Source: Croceicoccus sp.
GTDB taxonomy: Bacteria > Pseudomonadota > Alphaproteobacteria > Sphingomonadales > Sphingomonadaceae
NCBI GenBank assembly: GCA_002694745.1
Contig: NZMY01000029.1
Coordinates: 62,001 to 126,000 of the forward strand
DNA length: 64,000 nt
Direction: 5' to 3'
The notes beneath the pieces are model-generated. The model saw nothing but the letters and a program-made list of their open reading frames with translations. It had not been told where the DNA came from and did not search any database. A program made the translations under genes and the position numbers. This document shows positions 49,097-60,412 of this stretch, piece by piece. How positions within the stretch are numbered: position 1 is the first letter of the stretch; each line of letters opens with the position of its first letter.

Positions 49097-49492
49097 TCAG
49101 CGGGCGCTGCCGGGTGCGAGCACCCAGCGGCCCGTGTCGGGGTGCCATAGCAGGGCCGTGCTCACCAGCGCCGCGCCGAATATCAGCACGACCCGCAGCG
49201 GGAACAGCGCATCGGGATTGCGCCCCGGCAGGATGAAGACGAGCCCGTAGAGCACCAGCCCCGACAGGATGAAATGAAACGCGCTGATGGCAAAGCGCAC
49301 CCAGTCGTTGCGGCTGGCGGCGAACAGCACCGCAATGGCGATATAGGCCAGCCCGGCCAGCACGACATGCGGCAGAAGGCGGGGCGGGGTGAGCGCGAGC
49401 GCCGCGACGGGCGTCAGCACAGCGAAGAGAAGGTAGGCGCGCACGCTCCATGGCCGGTCGCCGAAGCGCAGGCTCGCGATGATCCTGTCCAT
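49097..49492 (-). CDS. Small four-helix membrane protein (tandem pair, copy 2)
   Basis: 131 aa, four probable helices. Shares PWSVRAYLLFAV near the N-terminus and a W-xP-x-TGRW ending (ALLWHPDTGRWVL) with the adjacent 48679-49062 gene. A good ribosome binding site (GGGGGGCGGG region) precedes the ATG. Ends 31 bp before leuB in the other reading order, so possibly co-transcribed with leuB on the minus strand. Function unknown. Confidence 0.68.
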   Translation of the reverse strand: MDRIIASLRFGDRPWSVRAYLLFAVLTPVAALALTPPRLLPHVVLAGLAYIAIAVLFAASRNDWVRFAISAFHFILSGLVLYGLVFILPGRNPDALFPLRVVLIFGAALVSTALLWHPDTGRWVLAPGSAR

Positions 49493-49523
49493 GGCCCGCC
49501 CCCCGCTTGCCTTTCGCCCCCGC

Positions 49524-50579
49524 CTAAAGCCGTGCGAGGACCGCGTCGCCGATCTGGCTGGTCCCGGCGTCGCCGCCCAGATCCGCGCCGTAAATGCCGT
49601 CGGCCAGGGTCCTGGCGACCGCGGCCTCTACCCGTGCGGCGTGTTCTTCCTGCCCCAGCGAATGGCGCAGCAATTCGGCGGCCGACAGGATCGTGGCGAG
49701 CGGATTGGCGATCCCCTTGCCCGCGATATCGGGTGCGCTACCATGGATAGGTTCATAAAGTCCGAACGTGCCATGCGCGGTCTTGCGCTCGCCCAGCGAG
49801 GCACTGGCGAGCAGGCCGATCGAGCCGACGCACATCGAGGCCTGATCGGAGAGGATATCGCCGAACAGGTTTCCGGTGACCACCACGTCGAACTGGCCGG
49901 GATTGCGCACCAGCTGCATCGCGGCATTGTCGACATACATGTGCGACAGGGTGACGTCGGGATAATCCGCCGCGACCTCGATCACCACGTCGCGCCACAA
50001 TTGCGAGGTTTCGAGCACGTTCGCCTTGTCGACCGAGCAGAGCAGGCCGCGGCGCTTGCGGGCCGCTTCGAATCCGGCGACGGCGATGCGGCGGATCTCG
50101 CTTTCGTCATAGCTCATGACGTCATATCCCTGCCGCAGGCCTTCCGGGGTGGTGCGCATGCCCTTCTCGCCGAAATAGACGTCGCCGTTGAGCTCGCGCA
50201 CGATGAGCAGGTCGATGGCGGAAGCAACTTCGGGGCGCAGCGCGGAGGCGCCTTCGAGGCCGGGGAAGACCTTGGCGGGGCGCAGGTTCGCGAACAGGCC
50301 CAGCTCGCTGCGCAGGCCGAGGATCGCCTGTTCGGGGCGCAGATGGCGTTCCAGAGTGTCGCAGGCCGGGTCGCCCACCGCGCCGAATAGGATCGCATCG
50401 GCCTCCCGCGCGCAGGTCAGCGTTTCTTGCGGCAGCGGGTGGCCGTGGTTCCGGTAGGCGGTTCCGCCCACGTCCGAGGCGAGGAACGAGAACGGCAGGG
50501 GCAATGCCTCGAGCACGCGGAGCGCCTGCTCCGTCACTTCCGGCCCGATACCGTCGCCCGCGAATACCGCGATCTTCAT
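49524..50579 (-). CDS. leuB: 3-isopropylmalate dehydrogenase
   Basis: 351 aa NAD-dependent oxidative decarboxylase of leucine biosynthesis. [19 protein letters not shown] at the N-terminus, the substrate-binding arginines in [26 protein letters not shown], and the metal-binding and NAD region [16 protein letters not shown] and [22 protein letters not shown] are present. No leuA, leuC or leuD adjacent. Confidence 0.97.
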   Translation of the reverse strand: MKIAVFAGDGIGPEVTEQALRVLEALPLPFSFLASDVGGTAYRNHGHPLPQETLTCAREADAILFGAVGDPACDTLERHLRPEQAILGLRSELGLFANLRPAKVFPGLEGASALRPEVASAIDLLIVRELNGDVYFGEKGMRTTPEGLRQGYDVMSYDESEIRRIAVAGFEAARKRRGLLCSVDKANVLETSQLWRDVVIEVAADYPDVTLSHMYVDNAAMQLVRNPGQFDVVVTGNLFGDILSDQASMCVGSIGLLASASLGERKTAHGTFGLYEPIHGSAPDIAGKGIANPLATILSAAELLRHSLGQEEHAARVEAAVARTLADGIYGADLGGDAGTSQIGDAVLARL

Positions 50580-50606
50580 GTGCTGTTCCCTGACCTTTTT
50601 TGTAAT

Positions 50607-51221
50607 CTATGCGATGCGCGCCAGCCTCTCGCGCAATATTGCGCGCGCGGCGGCGAGGTCGCCCATAACAGGACCGGCGCGGTCTGCAAGAACCCGCTTT
50701 TCCACAAAGCGCCCGATGCGGTCGAATGCGGCAATTGTGTTGCCCCAGTCCGCACCTTCCAGATCCGGGCGCGAGCCGCCGTAGCCGAGTTCGCGCAGGA
50801 ACAGCGCTTCATAGGCGATCAGCGCGGGCACCCAGCCGCGCGCCGAGGGGGCATGGCAGATCGCGTCGAGCACCGCGTCCAGCGCCTGATAGAGCGCGGG
50901 GAACGGGCTGCGTTCGGGCAGAATCGCGGCGGTGAGCGCGGTGACCCAGCCGATGGCGGCGGCGGGCAGCGGTTCGGAGAGGAAGGGCGCGCGGCTGGTG
51001 ACAAGCTCGGCCTTGAGGAAGGGCAACTGGCTGGCCGAGCGCGCGGCGATGTCGATTGCCACTCCGTTGCCGGGGACCAGCACGGCGCGCATCCGCCTGC
51101 CCCGCCCGCCCGCGACATAGCCCGCGACGAGGCCGTATTCGCCGGTCAGCACGCGCGCGATCGACGCGTTCTCGCCATGAGAGCGCGCGGCGCAGACGAT
51201 GGCGGAGGCGCGGATGTGCAT
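50607..51221 (-). CDS. recO: DNA repair protein RecO
   Basis: 204 aa from the ATG at 51221; an in-frame ATG at 51233 is an alternative and the longer track ORF reads into the divergent GNAT region. N-terminal OB-fold opening MHIRASAIVCAARSHGENASIARVLTGEYGLVAGYVAGGRG is typical; the helical C-terminal part has SEPLPAAAIGWVTALTAAILPE and FLRELGYGG. It has no zinc cysteines. RecO loads RecA on SSB-coated DNA with RecR. Somewhat shorter than E. coli (242 aa). Confidence 0.85.
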   Translation of the reverse strand: MHIRASAIVCAARSHGENASIARVLTGEYGLVAGYVAGGRGRRMRAVLVPGNGVAIDIAARSASQLPFLKAELVTSRAPFLSEPLPAAAIGWVTALTAAILPERSPFPALYQALDAVLDAICHAPSARGWVPALIAYEALFLRELGYGGSRPDLEGADWGNTIAAFDRIGRFVEKRVLADRAGPVMGDLAAARAILRERLARIA

Positions 51222-51290
51222 GGCCGCAAGCATTGACGCGGCGCGCGCGGCTGCGCAAGCGATCCCCGAGATGGAGGAAAGGGACAAGAG

Positions 51291-51800
51291 GTGATCAAAG
51301 GCGCGGCGCTGGACACCGGCAGGCTGGTCGTGCGGCCGTTCGAGGAGGATGATGCGGACCGGCTGGTCGCGATCTTCGCCGATCCCGATGTCGCGCGCCA
51401 TGTCGGTGACGGCGCGCCGCTGGACCGGGCTGAAGCCCTGCTTTGGGTGCGAAATTCGCGCGCCAACCTGTCGCGGCACGGTTACGGCACGGGTGCGGTG
51501 ACCCAGAAGGACGGCGGACGCATGATCGGCTGGGCGGGCGTGGCGCGGCCCGAGGGGGAGCCGCCCGAGATTATCTACGGGTTCGAACGTGCGGCGTGGC
51601 GCAAGGGATATGGGCGCGAATTGCTGGCCGCGCTGGTCGCCTTTGCCGCGGCGCGCGGGATCGATCCGGTGCGCGCGACCGTGGCGGCGGGCAACGCGAC
51701 CTCATCGGCGCTATTGCTGGCGGCGGGGTTCAGGCTGGCGGATCCGCACTATGGCGGGGATCCACAGGTGCAGCTTTACGAATGGACCGCCTCGACCTGA
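51291..51800 (+). CDS. GNAT-family N-acetyltransferase
   Basis: 169 aa from a GTG with GGAGGAAAGG upstream. TGRLVVRPFEEDDADRLVAIFADPDVARHVGDG is the typical RimJ/RimL-type opening, and the acetyl-CoA loop is AAWRKGYGRELLAALVAFA. Substrate unknown. Divergent from recO, and converges on the next gene, overlapping it by 25 bp. Confidence 0.88.
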   Translation: MIKGAALDTGRLVVRPFEEDDADRLVAIFADPDVARHVGDGAPLDRAEALLWVRNSRANLSRHGYGTGAVTQKDGGRMIGWAGVARPEGEPPEIIYGFERAAWRKGYGRELLAALVAFAAARGIDPVRATVAAGNATSSALLLAAGFRLADPHYGGDPQVQLYEWTAST

Positions 51801-52081
51801 TTATCGGCGCAGGCGCAGGGTTTGGGCCGATTTTCGAGCGCGATATTCTTGTGGGCGGCTGCCTTGTCGGCGGCGATCGCCGGGTTGCGTTCGCGGCCCA
51901 TCGTCCAGTTCTTGTCCAGCCGCACCTGCGGATTGGGCGCGCACCAGATCTCGCCCGTGTCGTCGATGGCGGTGACCCAGATGAGGTTATGTTCCTGGCC
52001 GTAATCGATCATGCCGAAAGCATAGCCGTGCCCCTTGCCGAGCACGTGGACTGGTATCGTCGGATTGAGCTGAGTGAACAT
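51776..52081 (-). CDS. Small conserved-looking protein of unknown function
   Basis: 101 aa. Contains TIPVHVLGKGHGYAFGMIDYGQEHNLIWVTAIDDTGEIWCAPNPQVRLDKNWTMGR, which reads like a real beta-rich protein rather than a shadow ORF; two Cys at the end (KPCACAD). The 3' end overlaps the convergent GNAT gene by 25 bp. An inverted repeat GTGAAATCCC/GGGGTTTCAC (52086-52112) lies just upstream of the start and could be an operator. No recognised family. Confidence 0.65.
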   Translation of the reverse strand: MFTQLNPTIPVHVLGKGHGYAFGMIDYGQEHNLIWVTAIDDTGEIWCAPNPQVRLDKNWTMGRERNPAIAADKAAAHKNIALENRPKPCACADNQVEAVHS

Positions 52082-52192
52082 GGGCGTGAAATCCCGATGA
52101 GAGGGGTTTCACAAGCAATTGACGGATCGCGCGCCTGTTCCCGGCGTCTTGCCGCAAGTTAAGCTGTTCGGCGGTAAAGCGCCCGAACGCCC

Positions 52193-52489
52193 CTATTTGT
52201 CGGCGGGCTTCTTCGTCGGGCCCTTTTTCAGCGGCTCCGCCGATCCGGAATGCTTGGCTTCCAGCGCGGCGATGCGGGAGGAGAGCGCCTCGTTCTCTTC
52301 GCGGGCCTTGGCGGCCATGGCCTTGACCGCGTCGAATTCCTCGCGGCTGACGAAATCCAGCCCGCCCAGCGCCTCGCGCAGTCGTTCGCGCGCGGCCTCG
52401 CTGGCTTCGCGGCCCATGCCGGCGAAGGTGCCGGCAGCGGCGGTGAACAGGCGGGTGATGTCCGAGATACGGGGATTGTCGCTTTGCAT
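52193..52489 (-). CDS. ubiK: Ubiquinone biosynthesis accessory factor UbiK (BMFP) family
   Basis: About 98 aa from the ATG at 52489; the track start 17 codons upstream gives no better match. Amphipathic helix near the start (ISDITRLFTAAAGTFAGM) and a C-terminal coiled coil (SREEFDAVKAMAAKAREENEALSSRIAALE) are the family's layout, with a Lys-rich tail. UbiK-type proteins assist aerobic ubiquinone synthesis at membranes. Confidence 0.75.
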   Translation of the reverse strand: MQSDNPRISDITRLFTAAAGTFAGMGREASEAARERLREALGGLDFVSREEFDAVKAMAAKAREENEALSSRIAALEAKHSGSAEPLKKGPTKKPADK

Positions 52490-52576
52490 GGATATTAGAT
52501 GCGATGCGCGCGGCCACAGTTCAAGAGAAAACCCCGCCATGCGTGCGGCACGGCGGGGTTCCTAAGTCTATGGGAC

Positions 52577-54967
<2,391 letters not shown>

Positions 54968-54978
54968 TCAAGGCCATG

Positions 54979-55003
54979 AAAAAGGCCCGCGCGGCGGCGG
55001 GCC
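54979..55003 (-). terminator. Intrinsic terminator of the PRC-barrel gene
   Basis: GGCCCGC/GCGGGCC stem followed on the minus strand by TTTTT, just after the stop at 55025. Confidence 0.8.
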
Positions 55004-55024
55004 CCTTCCCTTTTCCGCTTTTCG

Positions 55025-55315
55025 TTACGGACGCCGCACGCGGGCATAGTCGATCCGCGAGGCCGCGCCGCCATCGTGGTACACCACGTCCTGATTGCGG
55101 ATTTCGAGATCGTCCGCGGCAATCATCCGGCCATCCTCAAGCCGGACGGCGGCGATGTGTTCCTTCTTCTTGTCGACCAGCAATTCTTCGATCCTGCCAT
55201 AGGAATTGCCCTTGCTGTCGAGCACGGAGAAGCCGCGAATATCCTGTTCCGGGTTGACGAGCGACCAGTCGCCCAGATCCTCGAGTTCGCCGAAGCGGTC
55301 ATGTGTGTCGTTCAT
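55025..55315 (-). CDS. PRC-barrel domain protein
   Basis: 96 aa. DIRGFSVLDSKGNSYGRIEELLVDKKKEHIAAVRLEDGRMIAADDLEI is a PRC-barrel sequence, a small beta-barrel found in photosynthetic reaction-centre H subunit and RimM. Single-domain forms in this group are mostly stress-related or of unknown role. Followed by a terminator and next to a small membrane-anchored protein. Confidence 0.8.
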   Translation of the reverse strand: MNDTHDRFGELEDLGDWSLVNPEQDIRGFSVLDSKGNSYGRIEELLVDKKKEHIAAVRLEDGRMIAADDLEIRNQDVVYHDGGAASRIDYARVRRP

Positions 55316-55338
55316 GTCGTAATCCTTTCCCGGCGCGC

Positions 55339-55872
55339 TCAGGCGCCCTGCAATATCTCGATATTGGCTTCGTCGACGATCATGAACGCCGCCTGGTCCG
55401 CGATCACGTCCAGCGTATCCTGATCGAGCGGAACGCCTTCGACATCCGACACGGCGCCGCCTTCGTGGATCCGGCCGCCCGAAATCATCAGCTGCTGTCC
55501 GGCGTTGATGTCCAACGGCACTTCGCGCGGTTCGTCGATGATGATGGCGAACATGCGCGCGCCGTCGTTCTGCACCCAGAAGCCGCGATCGGTGAGCGGG
55601 CCGTCGACGCCGACTTCGCCGGTGAAGGTCTGCCCGATATAGGCCTGCGGCTGGGCCAGTATGGCGGCCAGCGTCATGGGACCGGCGGGGTCCATCGCAG
55701 ACTGGTCGACCGTGTCGAGCGTTCCGGCAGGCGCGGTGGCGACGGCGTCCTCGTCCACGACATTGTCATTGCCCGACGACAGCCACCAGATGAGCAAAAC
55801 CACGAGGATGGCGGCGAGCAAGAGCCAGAGCCATGTCCGGGACGATTTCTTTTCTACGGGAATTTCAGCCAT
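55339..55872 (-). CDS. Membrane-anchored protein of unknown function
   Basis: 177 aa. One N-terminal membrane helix (WLWLLLAAILVVLLIWWLSSG) after a basic start, then an acidic Ala-rich linker and a C-terminal extracytoplasmic domain with YIGQTFTGEVGVDGPLTDRGFWVQNDG and FMIVDEANIEILQG. The domain may be an OB-type or similar small beta fold; not assigned. In the same direction as the PRC-barrel gene, 23 bp away, so probably one operon. Confidence 0.78.
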   Translation of the reverse strand: MAEIPVEKKSSRTWLWLLLAAILVVLLIWWLSSGNDNVVDEDAVATAPAGTLDTVDQSAMDPAGPMTLAAILAQPQAYIGQTFTGEVGVDGPLTDRGFWVQNDGARMFAIIIDEPREVPLDINAGQQLMISGGRIHEGGAVSDVEGVPLDQDTLDVIADQAAFMIVDEANIEILQGA

Positions 55873-56065
55873 GCTCGTTCTCCTCCGCGCGGTATGCGCA
55901 TTAACGGAGCGAGTGGCGCACGGTAACGTTCCGAGATAATCCCGGTCAGGGGCGTATTAGCCGATTATCGGGGCATATCGGCACGCGCCCCGCCCCCCGC
56001 GTGCGTGACCGAGCGGTCGGGCGCGGGGGATCGGGGCGGTGTCCGGCCAATCGTTCAGTCGCCCG

Positions 56066-56257
56066 TTAAGGCTGGGCGAAGAACCACATCACCACGATGG
56101 CCAGCATCAGCGCTACCATGCCTGCGGCGACATGTCCCCAGTCGACATGGGGCGCGTGGATGTGCCAGTGCGGATGTGCGTGGGGCCCTGCGATATTGGC
56201 GGGGCGGCCGGGCGGCTCGACTCTGCGGGCGGCCCTTGGTGCATGCGAGATGCGCAT
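56066..56257 (-). CDS. Small His-rich membrane protein
   Basis: 63 aa. Supported by a strong ribosome binding site (AAGGAGGAGATC) directly before the ATG at 56257. The middle is His-rich (GPHAHPHWHIHAPHVDWGH), and residues about 43-61 form one membrane helix (VAAGMVALMLAIVVMWFF). The His cluster could bind metal, which is a guess. Overlapped by a long antisense shadow. Confidence 0.65.
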   Translation of the reverse strand: MRISHAPRAARRVEPPGRPANIAGPHAHPHWHIHAPHVDWGHVAAGMVALMLAIVVMWFFAQP

Positions 56258-56438
56258 GATCTCCTCCTTTGCGTTGCTACGCTGTGTCAGCGCGGCTCCA
56301 ACCTATGGAGTCGTCGATCATGCCGTTATACGCCTCTTCAGCGGCGAAGGACAGTTCTTGAAGCGCAGAACGAACACCGCCCCGACCCGCGTTTCGGCGG
56401 GCCGGGGCGGCATCATTTCAGAGATTTATGTCAGGCGT

Positions 56439-58787
56439 TCAGAAGCGCACCCCGGCCATTACGCCCCACACGCGCGGTTCGTTGATCATGGCGGTGAGAT
56501 TGTTGAAATCGATCCCGCTGACCGCGCTCTTGTCGTTGGTGACGTTGCGCACGAAGGCGGCCAGTTCATAGCTGTCGCTCTGCCAGCCGGCGCGCACGCC
56601 GCCTTCGAGCAGTTGCTTGTCCTGGAACTCGACCGATTCATACAGGAAGAAATTGATGCGCGAGCGATAGGCCCAGTCGGTCATCGCATAGATCTCTCCG
56701 TCGCCGACCGGCACGCCGTAGCGCGCAGTCCAGTTGGCGATCCAGCGCGGCGACTGCGGCAAGCGGTTGCCGTCGATATTGACGATCGCCGCCGCGAAGG
56801 GCGCCGCCGGGACCACGACCGGATCGAGCACGGTGCACAGCGAGACATCGGGGAACGTATCGACCCGCGTGCCGCCGCACGCCGCGGAGGTCAGGCCCTC
56901 GTCCCGGATCTCGGTATGGTTGTAGCTGAGACCCGCGGTCAGCGTCAGCCCGGTGACGGGCGCGAGCTGTGCGTCGAGTTCGAAGCCATAGCCGCGCACA
57001 TTGTCGGCATTGATCAGGCGGTTTGCGTTCACGTCGCCGCCCACGGCGGTCAGCTGCGCATCGTTCAGGTCATAGTAGAAGCCCGACAGGTTGACGCGCG
57101 CGCGTCCGTCCCACGCGGTGGTCTTGATCCCGGCCTCGTACGAGGTGATCGTTTCGGAATCGGCCACCGACACGCCGTCCTCCAGCGGAGTTGGGGTTGC
57201 GGGCGGGAACAGGATGCGGCCCTGGATGCTGGGCGCGCGATAGCCGCGCGCGACGCGGGCATAGAGGTTGACGTCGGGGTTCACCTCGTAACCCACGCTG
57301 GCGTCCCAGGTGATCGTGTCGTCGCTGACGTCGCGGGTGACGGTGCCCAGCGGGCTCTGCAGGAAGGCGGGGAACTGCGTATCCTTGCTGCGCGTCACGG
57401 TGAAATCGCGGCTGTCGTCGTTGTAACGCACGCCGCCCGTCACGCTCAGCTGGTCGGTCAGGTCGTAGGTGACCGATCCGAACACGCCGTATGCCTTGCT
57501 GTCCTGACGCTGGCTGACGAAGATGTTGACCCCGCCCGGCGCATTCAGCCCGTCGCCCAGCGTCGAGTAGTTCTCGCTGACGATGTCGAGCCCTTCGTCG
57601 AAATAGAAGAAGCCGGCCTGATAGCTGAGCGGTCCGCTGCCATTGCTGGCGATGCGCAGTTCCTGCGTGAACTGTTCGAGATCGGGGACCGAGTCGCGCG
57701 TTTCGGCGGTGAAGGGAATGTCGCCCGGCCCGTAGAGTGCGGGCGGCAGGAAATTGGCGCCGAAGCCGCCGTCGACATCGCCGACCGAGGTCGATTCGCC
57801 GTGCCAGTAGCTGGTGACCGAGATCAGCGAGACCGGACCGAGGTCGTAGGTCATGCGGGCCGAGAGGTTCTGCGTCTTGACCGTCTGTTCGTTCTGGCCG
57901 TCGACCGAAATGGAATCGCGGTCGAAATTCTCGTTCAGGGCGGGCTCGCCGCGGGTGAAATTATTGGCGCGGAACAGGCGGGCCGTCCCGTCGAGATCGC
58001 GGAACTGGCCGGTCAGCAGCACTTCGAAATCGTCGCTGGGCTGGATCAGCGCCTGCAGGCGGAAGGCGAAATCCTCATACCCGCCAAACGCGTCCTCGGT
58101 CGTGCCAGAGGGGAGCACGTTGTCGACCCAGTCGTCCTGACGCTGATACAGGGCGGAAACGCGCAGCGAGACATTCTCGCCCGCAGGCACGGTGACCGCG
58201 CCCTCGGCGTTCACCGCGTTGAAGCGGCCATAGGAAACCTGCCCGTAGCCGCCGAAGTCATAGCCGGGCTTGACCGTGTCGAACTTGACGATGCCGGCGG
58301 GGGTGTTGCGCCCGAACAGCGTGCCCTGCGGGCCGCGCAGAACCTCGACCTGCTGCATATCGAAGACGGGAAAGCCCTTGAGGATCGGGTTTTCGAGGAC
58401 GACGTCGTCATAGACGAGGCTGACCGGCTGCGATGCGTTGAAGTCGAAATCGGTGTTGCCGAGGCCGCGAATGTAGAAGCGCGGGAAGGTGCGGCCGAAC
58501 GAGGATTCGATCAGCAGGCTGGGCACGCGGCCAGACAGCGCGCGGATGTCCTGACCGCTGGCGGTGATCGCCTCGAGCGTGCCATCGTCGATGACGGTGA
58601 CCGAGATCGGCACGTCCTGGATGTTTTCCTCGCGCCGCTGCGCGGTGACGATGATGTCGCCGAGGCCTTCGGGCGCATCGGCATAATTCTGCGTCGTGTC
58701 CTGCGCGGCGGCAGGCATGGCGATCCCGCCGCCCAGCAGCGCGGTTGTCGCGAGGAGAAGATGAGCGCGATTGAACATTGGAAGCAT
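56439..58787 (-). CDS. TonB-dependent receptor
   Basis: 782 aa. Signal peptide ends near AMPAAAQD; a TonB-box region and QRREENIQDVPISVTVI precede the plug domain (FYIRGLGNTDFDFNASQPVSLVYDDVVLENP, VEVLRGPQGTLFGRNTPAG), followed by a barrel ending in WGVMAGVRF with the terminal aromatic needed for outer-membrane insertion. The type (REEN-IQDVPISV) is the large Sphingomonadales class of TonB receptors for sugars, aromatics or siderophores; substrate unassigned. ATG 58787 or 58778 may be the start. A candidate operator lies upstream. Confidence 0.93.
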   Translation of the reverse strand: MLPMFNRAHLLLATTALLGGGIAMPAAAQDTTQNYADAPEGLGDIIVTAQRREENIQDVPISVTVIDDGTLEAITASGQDIRALSGRVPSLLIESSFGRTFPRFYIRGLGNTDFDFNASQPVSLVYDDVVLENPILKGFPVFDMQQVEVLRGPQGTLFGRNTPAGIVKFDTVKPGYDFGGYGQVSYGRFNAVNAEGAVTVPAGENVSLRVSALYQRQDDWVDNVLPSGTTEDAFGGYEDFAFRLQALIQPSDDFEVLLTGQFRDLDGTARLFRANNFTRGEPALNENFDRDSISVDGQNEQTVKTQNLSARMTYDLGPVSLISVTSYWHGESTSVGDVDGGFGANFLPPALYGPGDIPFTAETRDSVPDLEQFTQELRIASNGSGPLSYQAGFFYFDEGLDIVSENYSTLGDGLNAPGGVNIFVSQRQDSKAYGVFGSVTYDLTDQLSVTGGVRYNDDSRDFTVTRSKDTQFPAFLQSPLGTVTRDVSDDTITWDASVGYEVNPDVNLYARVARGYRAPSIQGRILFPPATPTPLEDGVSVADSETITSYEAGIKTTAWDGRARVNLSGFYYDLNDAQLTAVGGDVNANRLINADNVRGYGFELDAQLAPVTGLTLTAGLSYNHTEIRDEGLTSAACGGTRVDTFPDVSLCTVLDPVVVPAAPFAAAIVNIDGNRLPQSPRWIANWTARYGVPVGDGEIYAMTDWAYRSRINFFLYESVEFQDKQLLEGGVRAGWQSDSYELAAFVRNVTNDKSAVSGIDFNNLTAMINEPRVWGVMAGVRF

Positions 58788-58937
58788 TCCCGGCCAAAGT
58801 GGAAACCAGCGGCCGGGGACCCGTTCGATCCCGCTTTCAGGCGCGCCCGACCGAGGGGCGCATTGCTATCGGGAATACGCGCCGGTCAATGCGCCTATTG
58901 TGCAAATGCGAAGAAGCCACACGCATTGTGACTGTTT

Positions 58938-58953
58938 GGTTACACTGGTAACC
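58938..58953. promoter_or_regulatory. Candidate operator for the TonB-dependent receptor
   Basis: Inverted repeat GGTTAC-ACTG-GTAACC about 150 bp upstream of the receptor start. Form resembles LacI-family sites; regulator unknown. Confidence 0.4.
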
Positions 58954-59021
58954 GGCGGGCAATATCGGGACGGGCGGCGGTGCGGATCGGCGCCGCCGGT
59001 TTGGCCTGTTTTTGACTTGTC

Positions 59022-60353
59022 CTACTGCCCCTTGGCCATCAGCGTCAGCGCGGACTGCGCCAGCACGGTCGCGCCGGTCTGGACCACCGCATCGGCGTCG
59101 GGCGCCCAGAACGGGCTGTGGAGCGAGGGCAGCGTCATCTCGCCCGCTTCGGACTTGGCCCAGTTCTCGGCCGGTACGCCGCCGACCCAGAAGATCAGCG
59201 ACTGGATGTTTTCCGGATCCTCGCGGCGATAGCGGCTGAAATCCTCGCCCCCCATCACGGCGGGGGTTTCGATGACCCGCTGCTCGCCGAAGGTCGATTG
59301 CATGACGGGGATCAGCCGCTCGACCAGTTCGGGATTGTTGTAGGTGGCGGGCGTGAAGGCCGGGTCGATGGTGACGGTCGGCATCTTGTCCTCGGGCATG
59401 CCGGAGGCGATCGCCTCGCCGCGCGCGATGCGCTCGATGCCCTTCAGCAGACCGTCGCGCGAGGCGTCGGAATAGCTGCGCACCGTCAGCTGCAGCTTCA
59501 CCTCGTCGGGGATGATGTTGTGCTTGGCGCCGCCATGGATTGCGCCGACGGTGACGACCGCGGGGTCCTGCGGGTTCTGCTCGCGGCTCACGAGCGTCTG
59601 CAGGCGGGTCACGATCGCGCTGGCCAGCACGACCGGGTCTTTCGTGGTGTGCGGATAGGCACCGTGGCCGCCGACGCCGGGAATGGTGACATCGACCGAA
59701 TCGACATTGGCGAGCGCATAGCCCGAGGCATAGCCGACGACGCCCGCCGGGATCTGCGCGGCATCGTGGAAGGCGATGGCGTAATCGGGTTTCGGGAAAC
59801 GGTCGTAGAGGCCGTCTTCCAGCATGGCGACCGCGCCCTCGCCCACTTCCTCGCCGGGCTGGCCGATCACGACCAGCGTGCCGCTCCATTCGTCCTTGCG
59901 TTCGGACAGCTGCCGCGCCGCGCCGATCAGCCCTGCCATATGCGTGTCATGGCCGCAGGCGTGCATCACACCGCTTTCGACGCCCGAGCGCGCGGTGGCG
60001 GTGACCTTCGAGGCATAGGGCAGCCCCGTCTGTTCGGTCACGGGCAGCGCGTCCATGTCGGCGCGGAGCAGCACGGTGGGGCCCGCGCCGTTCTTCATCA
60101 CCGCGACGACGCCGGTTTCGCCCACGCCCTGCGTCACGTCATAGCCCATGTCCGTCAGCAGACCCGCCAGCCGCGCCGCGGTCTGCGTTTCCTGCATCGA
60201 CAGTTCGGGATTGGCGTGAAGCTCGCGGTAAAGCTCCATCAGCTCGGGCATGTCACGCTCAATGCTTTCGCTCAGGCTTTGGGCGGCGGCGGGGCTTGCG
60301 AAGGCCAGCGTGGATGCGGCGGCGAGCGAGGCTGCGATGGTTTTGATGTGCAT
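59022..60353 (-). CDS. Exported M20 amidohydrolase (hippurate-hydrolase-like)
   Basis: 443 aa from the ATG at 60353; the track start 56 codons upstream is spurious. Signal peptide ends near PAAAQS. Metal ligands are visible: VMHACGHDTHM (Cys and His), QPGEEVGEGA (Glu), and GGEDFSRY; the dimerisation domain has GGHGAYPHTTKDP. M20D enzymes cleave N-acyl amino acids or indole conjugates; with a signal peptide it acts outside the cytoplasm. Substrate unknown. Confidence 0.9.
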   Translation of the reverse strand: MHIKTIAASLAAASTLAFASPAAAQSLSESIERDMPELMELYRELHANPELSMQETQTAARLAGLLTDMGYDVTQGVGETGVVAVMKNGAGPTVLLRADMDALPVTEQTGLPYASKVTATARSGVESGVMHACGHDTHMAGLIGAARQLSERKDEWSGTLVVIGQPGEEVGEGAVAMLEDGLYDRFPKPDYAIAFHDAAQIPAGVVGYASGYALANVDSVDVTIPGVGGHGAYPHTTKDPVVLASAIVTRLQTLVSREQNPQDPAVVTVGAIHGGAKHNIIPDEVKLQLTVRSYSDASRDGLLKGIERIARGEAIASGMPEDKMPTVTIDPAFTPATYNNPELVERLIPVMQSTFGEQRVIETPAVMGGEDFSRYRREDPENIQSLIFWVGGVPAENWAKSEAGEMTLPSLHSPFWAPDADAVVQTGATVLAQSALTLMAKGQ

Positions 60354-60360
60354 GATGAGG

Positions 60361-60388
60361 ACGATAGCGCGGCGGCGGCATGTTGCAA
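60361..60388 (-). promoter_or_regulatory. Candidate promoter for a leaderless M20 gene mRNA
   Basis: Minus strand TTGCAA, 16 bp, TATCGT, then seven bases to the ATG at 60353. No SD between. Spacing-based inference. Confidence 0.45.
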
Positions 60389-60412
60389 GCCCGCGCCGGA
60401 CGGAGATGTGCG

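Noticed and set aside
56097-58931. 944-aa plus-strand ORF
   Set aside because: Antisense to the TonB-dependent receptor and the small His-rich gene; composition is that of a shadow.
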